A DNA stretch of 64,000 nucleotides, from positions 14,067,899 to 14,131,898 of the forward strand of contig CM072522.1 in the NCBI GenBank assembly GCA_036898135.1. The letters run 5' to 3'. Numbering within the stretch: position 1 is the stretch's first letter; the number at the start of each line of letters is the position of its first letter. Shown piece after piece: positions 45,885 through 55,794 of this stretch. The DNA is from Oncomelania hupensis. Its lineage: Eukaryota > Mollusca > Gastropoda > Littorinimorpha > Pomatiopsidae. A model generated the notes under the pieces. That model had not been told where the DNA came from and ran no database searches. It was given only the letters and a program-made list of their open reading frames with translations. The position numbers and the translations under genes are program-made.

Positions 45885-46476
45885 TGTAATTACATTACAT
45901 CTCACCATTATTGCTTTAGGTCCAGGGGACTCTTCCGAGCCAAATCAGGACCAGTATAGCCGAACCAGGACCACAAAATCAAGACCACAACTTCGCTGAA
46001 AAGAGGACTCGCCCCTGATCCGCATTAAAGATCTGCCGAAACAACCCTAGTGGTAACACTGAAGGCACTCCACCAGCCGGTCACTTTACAATAAAGACAT
46101 CCCACGCAGGGGACGCCGAGGCTATACTCTAATTTATCGAACCCCAGTTAACAAAAACAAAATAAAATATAAACGTCATTATTAAATATCAACAAAAGAC
46201 ATACATTATAAAATGACTACATTGCCAAATAATAACATCATAGGAAGCCCCAGTGACCACCTGGCAGAAAGCGTCCAATATTTCCAAGCTGATCCAACAG
46301 ATCTCACACACAAAATGAGGAGTTTTGTCCCGGAAGAGTTTTCAAGAAAAAAAGGTAGGTGACTGGTCTAGCGAAGAAGAAGAGAGTATAGTAGATTGAT
46401 AGAACAGAAATGAGAAAGAACAAAGGAGAAAGGACAGTGGGAATTTAAAGCACTAAATTTCCAGAAAGTGGTGAAC
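45885..46476 (-). mobile_element. SINE-A copy
   Basis: Tail attacattacat-type, full 3' region including the 'accacaaaatcaagaccac' segment, body cut near CCAGAAAGTGG. Confidence 0.8.
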
Positions 46477-46479
46477 TCT

Positions 46480-47699
46480 CATTCTAGCTGGAGTTTTTAA
46501 TGATTTTCACATGCTGAGATTTGTTTTTATTCAAACGTATAGAGTGTATTATATAATACTTTTAAATATAATAATTTTATACATTTTAGATTACATATAT
46601 ATATATATATATAATCTAAAATGTCTAAAATCAGTGACAAAAATTATTAGACTTCAAAGAACTGGAACTTTTCTCCAACACAACAATCAACGCAATGACC
46701 AAAGATGGGTCGCATAACATCAACAAGTAACGTTTCATTCCTTAAAACTGTACACTCCTCCTGAAATAAGTCAAAGACTGTACCATATAAAGCTAAAAAT
46801 GTATAATAACTATACACACATAACGATTTTGGGGCAGATGATTTCACACAGACAAAAATCGTCAGCACCCAGTGCTTGCTATCCAGCATCAACTACCACA
46901 AACAACAAATCTGACACATTCCGTCCTTCAATCAACCCAACCAATGACAGCAGCATGCCACTAGTCAATGCCCAAGGCAGGCTCCCACAGGAAGATCTTA
47001 AAAAAAATTAATTAAATTACTGTATTGAGGAGCATGCCACCGCCACTTGTACATGTATGTATATCATTCATTCCGTCAATCACACCAACATGCCACCAGT
47101 CAATGCCCAGGCAGTCTCCCACAGGGAGAACAAAATAATTACTGCACTGGGCATGCTACCATAACTGTCACTTGCACATCGTTTACTCAACCAATCTATG
47201 CATCAATCAATCACAGCAACATACCACTAGTCGATAACACCCAGGTAAAGAAACAAAGTCTACTGCATGGAACATCCTGATAGAATGGTTGTAAATTAGT
47301 TACCAGTAATTTGAATAATCAATAAAATCTAGTCCTCCAAAAATTCTACTCAATCACATTTCCTTACATTATAGAAATACATCCAACTGGTTTTGGAAAG
47401 AATTAATTTTTTCCAACTCAATTTGGTAAATCATTCCAAAATGTTGCAACTATTGGTTAGACTTAGAGAAACCTTTTCTTTTTCTTTTTTTTTTTTTGGC
47501 AGGTTAATATTGCAACGCTGGATAACTAGTTCCCCCTCAGAAGTTTAGAGTTATTGAGTTATATAATATAGGTGATACAACAACAAAAAAAAGCATTCCG
47601 TCTCAAATCATCCACGCTGTTGGAGATCTTCAAAGATAAAACCTGGATTTTTAAGTGGTCTCTTATTCTACGGCCATGTGGCGAAAAATGAAACCGCTT
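46480..47699 (-). other. Probable 3' UTR of the zinc-finger gene with a degenerate three-copy repeat
   Basis: Follows the TGA at 47700. Three imperfect units of about 140 bp lie at 46920-47250, each with 'atgccaC(T/C)AGTCAATGCCC'-like text. A minus-strand AATAAA occurs near 46524-46529. A perfect 13-bp inverted repeat flanks an (AT)n core at 46581-46624. The extent of the UTR is inferred. Confidence 0.4.
46581..46624. repeat. Perfect 13-bp inverted repeat around (AT)n
   Basis: ACATTTTAGATTA ... TAATCTAAAATGT with an AT dinucleotide centre; the whole 44 bp can form a hairpin. Confidence 0.9.
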
Positions 47700-50201
47700 T
47701 CAGCACACCTGCGATGGATGCTGCCGTACGAAGTGCCTGTTAAAGAACGAAATTACTCCAAATATTTGGCCACACTGAGGGCATTTGTACATTGTTTTCC
47801 CCGATGAAGATCGTACTGCCACGTCTTTGTACAACAATCGGACTGGGCGAGGGGTGCTGGGTTCAGTGTCAGTAGCGGCAACACTCTGGCCAGGCTCTGG
47901 GCTAGAAAGTGTGACATTCTTGTCAGTAGTAGTGATATTCTTGCCAGACCTAGTGATGTTATTATTTCTGCCAGAAGTGGTGACATTCTTGTCAGTACTA
48001 GTGTTGGTACTCAAGAGGACCTCGTTGTCAGAAACAGCGACGTTGTTAGTGTTCATAGTGAATTTATTGGGAGCATTCACAGTGACTTTGCCAGTTCTGT
48101 TGGCAGGGACTGTTTTGTCAGTGTTCCCAGTGATATTGTCCATACCAGAAGTAGGATAACCGCTATTTTCAGCAGCACCGCCTACAACGGTACTACTACA
48201 GTCTAGTCCAAGTTTGTTGTCTGCAATGGTAGATGCAGCACTACCAGTACTATGATGCACCGAGCCCATCAAGGAGTCGTTATAGACATATACAGCAGCA
48301 CGGCGTGTGATGGCGGTATTATCCGCTCTCCCAACATGACGTGAAATGGTGGGATTAGCGCGAGTGCTAACGGTGGTAGTGTTGCTTATGATGCCCAGGG
48401 TTGGAATATCAATGACAGCAGATTTACAGGTTTTCCCAATTCTGCGTAAAACTGCTGAACTGTTGTCACCATTACTAGCACCGTGTGTACCCTTCTTGCT
48501 TCTTTTCCATCGTCCCCCTACTTTCCTCTCTTCTGCAACGCAGCCACAATCGCGAGCTGTTGGGTCACCCAAGGCAGTAGTAGTATTACAAGAGTCTAAC
48601 GCACTTTTTTTGGCAAAAACTGTGGAAGCGGTATCAACACTGCTGTTGTGTCCAGAACTATTCCTCCATTTTCGCCTAACTTTACGGACTGGGCTTCTTT
48701 GTTTAAAGCAACCAGTTTGGGTACTTTTTGCGACAGCAGCAGCAGTAGTCGTAGTACAGTCCATATCGAGGCAAGCAGGACTGACACTATCAGCCTTTCT
48801 CTTCTGTCCCAGCTTCTTCTTGGGACTAGCATTTCTGGTTCCCAGCATCTGTTGATCGGTGTTGCAAGTGTACGTTTCTCGGCACACTATTCGACCTGTG
48901 TTCAAATTAAAGTTGCAGACGACAACACCATTTCGTTGCGGGTCCCGTGTCATCAGAATCAAACCAGAAACAGATCTTCTCAGACTGTGGCTATATCTGG
49001 GTCTAGACCTACCAAAGTAACTCCCGCAATCTTCTTCCACGCTGCCAACACTAGTACCAAAGTCAGCACAGGCATTAAAACTACACCCTTGTTTCACCCT
49101 TGGGTCTGCCTCACCTTCAAAAGCGCCAGTCTGAACCACTACATTCGTGGAATCGGTTGATGGACCAGCCAGACCAAAGCGAGAGCTACCATTCACGGAT
49201 GAATCTGACAGCGCAGCCTGATTGTAAGTCCCGCCCTTGTCTGCGGACAATGGGTACAAACTTGAAGGTGCAGAGAAGCTCAAAACACAGTCGTTAGGGT
49301 GCATATTTATAACATTGCCGCTGCCGTTATCTCCACATGCGTTTAATCTAATCACCACACTGTCCTCTGTCTTCCACTGACCCCCTTCTTCTTCGTGTCC
49401 TTCTTCTTTGGCCCTGGGATTCTGTCCTCCACAATCACCAGCGTTTGGTCTCATCACAACGTTGCTCTCTCGCTTACCTTTTTCTTCTTCTTTTTCTTCT
49501 TCTTGTCTCTGTACTTCTTCCTCGCTTGGAACTTCCACTTTTATTTGTGTAACATTCTCTTCTTTGCCCAAACGGAAGGGATCTCCATCGGTCAAGCTGT
49601 CTTGCTGATCTGTCAACATGACGCCACTATGTTTCGGTGGTTGATCATTGGCAAAGGACAAACCATCCCATTGGTTATGTTTGGAGTCCGTCGAATGACA
49701 GTTACAAACTGCTGCCTTCCATTTTGAGCTTTCCACACCGATTATGGACTTGGAGTGCCTAACGTAGCAGTTGTGGTCTACACCATTTTGTGATCTCATG
49801 TCGTTTTCTGTGTTCTGGCCCCACACCGGTTTCTGGTTCACTCCATGTTCTGGTCCCACACTGGTTCCTGGTCTCACATCATGTTCTGACTTCACGTCAT
49901 TTCCCAATTTCCTGCCAGCTTCCAGCTTCTCAACACTGGTTTTCATGTGGTATTGTAATTTCAAGCCAGCCTCCCATGTTACACCGGCTTGTGGTTTCAA
50001 GTCTGAATGTTCTGCACTATTGGACCACCTTTCCAGAAAGGCAGTGGACTCACAAGTACAGCTGCTGCTCCCTTCTTCCCACTGCTGTGCATGACAAATG
50101 TTTCCTGCTTCTTCTTCCCCAACCTTTGGAACCTCCTCCACTGGCTCATTTTTCACTACAACATAGTTGTCAAAGTGACCATTGATTCTTTGTAGTTCCA
50201 T
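47700..50201 (-). CDS. Large low-complexity protein with one C-terminal C2H2 zinc finger
   Basis: An 833-aa minus-strand open frame if started at MELQRING (50201). A longer frame reaches an ATG at 50234, but acceptor ggtttcag|ACG at 50219 suggests the exon begins at 50218, making M at 50201 the first usable start. Only the end is a recognisable domain: C807-x2-C810-x12-H823-x4-H828, a single C2H2 finger five residues from the C-terminus. The rest is Ser/Asn/Thr-rich and acidic, with EEE runs around residues 220-260, basic KKKLGQKRK and VRRKWR patches (possible nuclear signals) and an Asn/Thr-rich run near 690-790. VKNE (K17) and IKVE (near 220) fit the SUMO-site consensus. A nuclear regulator is likely by composition; the ortholog and target are unknown. 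Stop TGA at 47700-47702. Confidence 0.8.
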   Translation of the reverse strand: MELQRINGHFDNYVVVKNEPVEEVPKVGEEEAGNICHAQQWEEGSSSCTCESTAFLERWSNSAEHSDLKPQAGVTWEAGLKLQYHMKTSVEKLEAGRKLGNDVKSEHDVRPGTSVGPEHGVNQKPVWGQNTENDMRSQNGVDHNCYVRHSKSIIGVESSKWKAAVCNCHSTDSKHNQWDGLSFANDQPPKHSGVMLTDQQDSLTDGDPFRLGKEENVTQIKVEVPSEEEVQRQEEEKEEEKGKRESNVVMRPNAGDCGGQNPRAKEEGHEEEGGQWKTEDSVVIRLNACGDNGSGNVINMHPNDCVLSFSAPSSLYPLSADKGGTYNQAALSDSSVNGSSRFGLAGPSTDSTNVVVQTGAFEGEADPRVKQGCSFNACADFGTSVGSVEEDCGSYFGRSRPRYSHSLRRSVSGLILMTRDPQRNGVVVCNFNLNTGRIVCRETYTCNTDQQMLGTRNASPKKKLGQKRKADSVSPACLDMDCTTTTAAAVAKSTQTGCFKQRSPVRKVRRKWRNSSGHNSSVDTASTVFAKKSALDSCNTTTALGDPTARDCGCVAEERKVGGRWKRSKKGTHGASNGDNSSAVLRRIGKTCKSAVIDIPTLGIISNTTTVSTRANPTISRHVGRADNTAITRRAAVYVYNDSLMGSVHHSTGSAASTIADNKLGLDCSSTVVGGAAENSGYPTSGMDNITGNTDKTVPANRTGKVTVNAPNKFTMNTNNVAVSDNEVLLSTNTSTDKNVTTSGRNNNITRSGKNITTTDKNVTLSSPEPGQSVAATDTEPSTPRPVRLLYKDVAVRSSSGKTMYKCPQCGQIFGVISFFNRHFVRQHPSQVC

Positions 50202-50218
50202 CTGTCCTCGTGAAGCGT
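50202..50218 (-). other. 5' UTR part of the zinc-finger exon and its 3' splice site
   Basis: Minus-strand 'gtgtggtttcag' ends at 50219. The 17 nt to the ATG at 50201 would be 5' UTR. This implies an upstream exon to the right. Confidence 0.55.
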
Positions 50219-50251
50219 CTGAAACCACACGCACATCAAAACTATAAATTA

Positions 50252-51285
50252 ACTAGAAGGACAAAGCCCATATGACACACTCCTTATGGAACTTGTAATA
50301 TTTAACATAAAAATGAGTGCCCACAAAAAAAAAAAAAATGAAATGGTGGCATTAAAATGCAAAGTAATACCAACTCTGTTCTTTCTATGCTCTTGACCTG
50401 GAGATGATCTTGACCTCTGGCTCCAAATACTCTCATGTAATATCAAATAAACTACAGCAAAAGTTGTATTATGCCAAAAAAATGTTGACCTTGGAATGAA
50501 CTTGACCTTCAGTGAACTTGACCTTTGGATGACCCTGACCCTCACGTGACCTCTCATGCATGTCTGATCAAATAACCCAATGTTGTTGCATACTATGGGT
50601 TAAATAAACAGCCATTTCACTGTATGATGACCTATTTTTTATATGTTTTTGCAAGACCTAAAATGACCTTGACCTTCAAAATCAATGCAAAAACGGATCA
50701 CATTATGCAAGATCAATCTACCATTTCTAATTACAAGAAGTTTGGCCTTTGTATCTCTCATAGTTTTAGGGTCAAGGTCACTTCAAAGCACCTATATTAA
50801 CTGAAGTTGGACTGCTCCAGCGACCTTAACCTTGGGAGTGAGGTTGACCAATTTTGTATAGTATGTGTGTCTCATTCAGTCATTAATATCTATCATGCAT
50901 CAAACAATCATAAGTTCAATATTAATAACCTAGAAGAAAAGTAAAATTTTGTGAATTTTTTTCTCTCATTTTTTGACTAACATTTGATTACAATTTGACC
51001 TTGAAGTGAAATCATTCATTTACTGGTCATACATTTATGAGGTCTCATGGGTATACACCATTTTACAAGTTTGGTTGTGATAGTTGAAATAGGCTCCGCG
51101 TACTTAGCCACTGTACAGTTTTTTCACAGACAGACAACGAACAGACAGAGGGATGAACTGAATTTTTTTTCGATGTCATTTTTGAACTATTTAGGGCTCA
51201 TCTTGCATAGATTTGCAAATATCTGAAAAAGTTTTTTTGGGGTGAGTACATAGACTTGCATTGCTATGTATGTGAGTCAAAAATT
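50252..51285. repeat. Repeat R copy 3
   Basis: From aactagaaggacaaagccc to tatgtatgtgagtcaaaaa. It lies in the presumed first intron of the zinc-finger gene, about 30 bp from its 3' splice site. Confidence 0.88.
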
Positions 51286-51289
51286 AAAA

Positions 51290-53150
51290 GAAACTAAGCT
51301 AAAAATAACAGAAAAATTAACTAAGTCAATCAACTTAAAAGTTATAATTTAATTTTATAATAAAAATTGACAAACTATAAAAAAAAAAATACTAAGCCAT
51401 GGTCTCTGTTACTGTTGTTGTCATCATATACATTTTATCCAGTTATTTTTCAAGCTATAATTTTCACTAAATATTTATGATCACAAGCTACATGTGCCTG
51501 GCAAATAGTTTTAAGTGTAATATTCAGTGCAATACTCCCTTTGGCAGCAAAAGGTTTAATGATCAAACTAATTACCCAAATCACAAAATATAAATAAACA
51601 CACCTTCACAACCAAACCTTTGAACTTTGTTTTGCAGTAGATCCAGTGTATGCAAGTGTTGTTACCATTAACCAAAAGCTCAGAACACTTACTCGTAGGC
51701 CTCACTACAATAGACTCTATTCCCAAGGTTAATAATAATAAGCAGTAGTAAAATTGAAAGTTACAAAGACGAAAGAAGAGACTTCGGAGCCTGTGGATAA
51801 ACTTCCATTGTTTCACTTTCACTTGTGTGTTGCCAACACTGTTTAGTGTTGGAATGGACTAAAAATAGTATTATGTATTCTTTGGTCCATGGTGTTGGAA
51901 AACAGATGTTTGTTTTAGAATATTCAGACAAAATCAGAAGTGTTCGGTGTGCAAATTGTGTTTCTGCATTTTTGTGCAAATAACAACTACTACTTCCAGA
52001 AGATAAATAATTGACTTGAAAACTAAGCGCAAAGTATTACCTGATGAATTATCCAATTAAAATATGCATGAAACTCTGAATCTTCTGTATCTCAGACTGC
52101 CGTGAACCGGAAGTAAAGTTAATAGGCTAATAAGAGTTATTTCCCTTTGACCACTTGCCTAGTTCATGTTGTTTTGATTTTAACGATTGTTGTTCTTTTC
52201 TGTTTCAATTGAATGCTTGAATATTTATTTGTGTATAAATATAGTTATCCAATAATTAGAATTCGATTACATTCATTATTTTGTTAAATGTACATTACTT
52301 CCATTTTGCGCTTGATGCTTCTCGAAAATAAATATTACACAACACTGTCAACAGTTAACAGACTGATCACCGACGTCCAGAGCATTTATCTTCATAATTC
52401 ACAGTATTGTATCCCTTTGTCCAGGTTTATGTTGTGTGTGTGTGTGTCCAAAGTTTAAATGTAACTTTCCTTCATGCGGACTTGCCAAAATTTACCTGTT
52501 TACTAGTACAATCTACAGACCATCACAAACAAGTACAGTGTGTGCCAGAGAAAAGTTTCACAAGGGACAAAAACATACAGACAGGTAGAAATAATTTTTT
52601 TTTTTTTTTACATGAATAAAGGTTTTACAAAAATAAAATAACATACAAGATTGTGTGGTTTATATTTGGCACTCAAAATGAACGTTAAGAGAGAGAGAGA
52701 GAGAGAACGGACATGACCGAAACAAGAGTGAAGAGAGAAACCAAAACTAGAAATACAACATGACACAAGTGTCTTGTGTTCTACTCGCCCGGAGAGGACT
52801 GATGAAAAAGAAAAGTCAAAGAAATTATATCAGAAATGAATAATTATGGGAATTACATGTAAATAACGAAGACCGAAGAAAAAAAAAAAACTTCACAATT
52901 ACAGTATTACAAAAGATTTTTAAGTGATGTGACCAATTAGATACACAAACGCAGGCACACCATTACAAAAAAATTGTTATGGAAAAAAGTGACAAAGTAC
53001 ACATGGTTACATTATTGAACGAAGAATAAATCATTAAACAAGTGACAGTACATGCTCACAAATTATTAACAAACATACAAAATTTAAATTATTAACAAAG
53101 GATCAATAAAGCAAACAAAAAGTAAACAAGTTCAAAACAAAACAAAATCA
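51290..53150. other. Presumed upstream region of the zinc-finger gene
   Basis: Contains the candidate 5' exon at 52041-52140 and a short (GA)n at 52690. No other exon supported. Confidence 0.4.
52041..52140 (-). promoter_or_regulatory. Candidate 5' non-coding exon/promoter of the zinc-finger gene
   Basis: On the minus strand an ETS-type ACTTCCGG lies at 52114-52107 and a strong donor ATCAG|gtaata at 52041. It would splice over the repeat R copy to the acceptor at 50219. There is no long open frame here, as expected for a 5' UTR exon. The assignment is by position and signals only. Confidence 0.3.
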
Positions 53151-53152
53151 AG

Positions 53153-54157
53153 AATTAGAAGGGCATAGCCCATTTGGCTCACATGTTCCAGAACTGGCAT
53201 TATTTAATGTTAAAATGAGTGCCCAGAAAAAAAACAATATGAAAGATTACATTAACATGAAAAAGTAATACAGACGTTGATCTTTCTAGGCTCTTGATCT
53301 TGAGATGGCTTGATCTCCGGCTCCAAATACACTCCTGTACTATCAAATAATCTACAGCAGAAGTTGTATTAAGCACACACACACACACAAATTGACCTTG
53401 GGATGATCTTGATCTTTACATAACCGCTCATGCTCATGTGTGATCAAATAATCCTATGTTGTTGCATACTATGGCTTAAATATACAGCCATTCCACTGTA
53501 AGAGAACCAATTTTTTTAAAGTTTGTGCAAGGCCTAAAATGATCTTGACCTTCAAGATCAATGCAAAAACAGTACATGTATGAATATAAATCTATCATCT
53601 CTAAATACAAGTAGTTTGGACTTTATAGCTTCATAGTTTAGGGTCAAGGTCACTTCAAAGTACCTATTCTGACTTTGGACAGCTTTAGTGACCTTGACCT
53701 TGGGAGTGAGGTTGACGAAATTTGCATATCGTTGATTTTTATCACACATCAAAGAAACCCCAAGTTCAATATTAATAAGAAAATAAAGTGACATTTTGGG
53801 AAAAATTGTCATTTTTTCACGAACATTTGTTTACTCTGTGACCTTGACCTTGAAGTGAAGTCATTCATTCACTGTTTATGAGGTCTCATGGATATATACC
53901 ATTTTACCAAGTTTGGTTGTGAAAGTTGAAATAAGTTCAGAGATATTAATCCACTTGCAAGTTTTGCACAGACGGCTGAGAGACGGAGACAACAAACATT
54001 GTTTAAAAATCATTTTTGGACTCTATAAAGATTTTATCTTTCACAGATTTCCAAAAATCTTACTTTTTTCTTTGAAGAGAGGGTGAGGGTGAGGAGGTGA
54101 TTGGGGGGGGGGGGTATGAGTACAGAGATTAACATTGCTATGCATACGAGTTAAAAA
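53153..54157. repeat. Repeat R copy 4
   Basis: From aattagaagggcatagccc to gcatacgagttaaaaac, including a poly(G) tract at 54104. A 31-bp minisatellite begins directly after it. Confidence 0.88.
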
Positions 54158-54164
54158 CAAGAGA

Positions 54165-54840
54165 CATATTACGCACAGTACAAACAATAAACAAAGAGAG
54201 GACAGTACAAATAATGAACACAAAAAGAGAAAGGACAGTACACCTAATGAACAAAAAAAGACAAAGGACAGTACAAATAATGAACAAAGAAATACCGCAA
54301 GGACAGTACAAATACTGAACAAGGAAAGTACACTACAAACACAAATAATGAAGAAAGATAGGAAATTACAAAAACAAATAATGAACGAAGATAGGACAGT
54401 ACAAACAAATAATAAACGAAGATAGGACAGTACAAACAAATAATGAACAAAGAAAGGACAGTACAAATAAACAATGAACGAAGATAGGACAGTACAACTA
54501 AACAATGAACGAAGATAGGACAGTACAAACAAGTAATAAACGAAGACAAATAATGAACGAAGATAGGACGGTACAAACAAATAATGAACGACGATAGGAC
54601 AGTACAAATAAACAATGAACAAAGGTAGGACAGTACAAGTAATAAACGAAGACAAATAATGAACGAAGATAGGACAGTACAAATAATGAACAGTGCAAAC
54701 AAATAATGAACAAAGATAGGACAGTACAAACACAAACAATGAAAAAGGACAGTACAAACACAATGAACAAAGCAAAACAGGAAGAAAGGACAGTGTAATA
54801 ACAATAATCAAACAACACAAACCAAATAACAACGCAATGT
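54165..54840. repeat. ~31-bp minisatellite (GAACGAAGATAGGACAGTACAAA)n
   Basis: More than 20 imperfect units with variable numbers of 'acaaataat'. The 271-aa minus-strand open frame across it is a product of the repeat. Confidence 0.85.
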
Positions 54841-55744
54841 AGGCGTGAGTGTACATCTAAGTTTTATTTCAAAAGTTTTTGAGCACTGTCGACATTTAAA
54901 AAAAACAAAAATCTGTCTTTTCCCACTCATACAGCCAATGTGAAACAACACGAGTTAGCCAGCATTTGACAGGAGAAAGGCCGGCCAAACTAGAAAGCAT
55001 CCATAGTAAACTCCATTCACAGTATTTTTGACACCACAGAATGGTGCGAAACATGCATGCACGCACCCATCCAAGCCACCAAACTCACTTTGCACCACCG
55101 CTATTACAGCGATTGCTGTGTATTTTTCTGTCTTTTGGTATTGCGCTTTTTTGTTGCGTGTTTTACAAATGACACAAACCATTACGATAAAGAGGTCCAA
55201 AAGATCTGCAGAGAAACTGTTGATTAACAGTATTGTGTAGTAATAATAGTACTTTTGGGTCACATGTATTGCCACGTGCAATGAAAAAAAACCACAACAA
55301 CAATTGCCCGTCTATTTCTGCAACACACAAGTCGCGTCCAGCCCTGGCAACAACCCAGCAAACAAAAGTTAAGTAGCTTGCATCATTGGCTTGTCTTTTC
55401 TCTTAATTGTGGGCCATCTTTGAAGTTGAGAAGTAGGTCGAATCGTTTTGTTTTTTCTTCTTCTGTTCTTGTCAGGGTGGGCGGGTGATCCTTTCTTCTA
55501 CGCTACAAAGTAGGCTTGGGGTTTTCTTCTCATTTTGGACTATCTCTTCTAAAGCTGCAAAGCTGGTTGCATCTGGTCAATCTAGACTACCTTTGTCGTG
55601 CAGGTTCTGGACCTGCTTTCCCACTATGCATCATTTTATTTTTTACTGTTTGGCAACTTTTGTTTTCCGTTACATGAACAGGTTGCACGATTCCCGTTAT
55701 TCCTACATCTGGGGTGGTATTAGGAGCAATTAACCAGTAGATAA

Positions 55745-55794
55745 ATCTGTGAAGCCGTACAGTACCGTACGGGGTTACCCACCGCTTCGCAGAT
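55745..55794. repeat. Inverted repeat with internal palindromes
   Basis: ATCTGTGAAGC (55745-55755) pairs with GCTTCGCAGAT (55784-55794) with one G-T. The loop holds CGTACAGTACCGTACG and GGGTTACCC, also self-complementary. Confidence 0.8.

Noticed and set aside
47785..48855. Plus-strand frames of 124 and 169 aa
   Set aside because: Antisense shadows of the zinc-finger exon; no domain, and hydrophobic composition explained by Asn/Thr/Ser codons read backwards.
54041..54856. 271-aa minus-strand open frame with many Leu/Phe/Tyr (membrane-protein-like)
   Set aside because: It is the translation of a 31-bp minisatellite plus the end of repeat R. Several frames are open through the same repeat.
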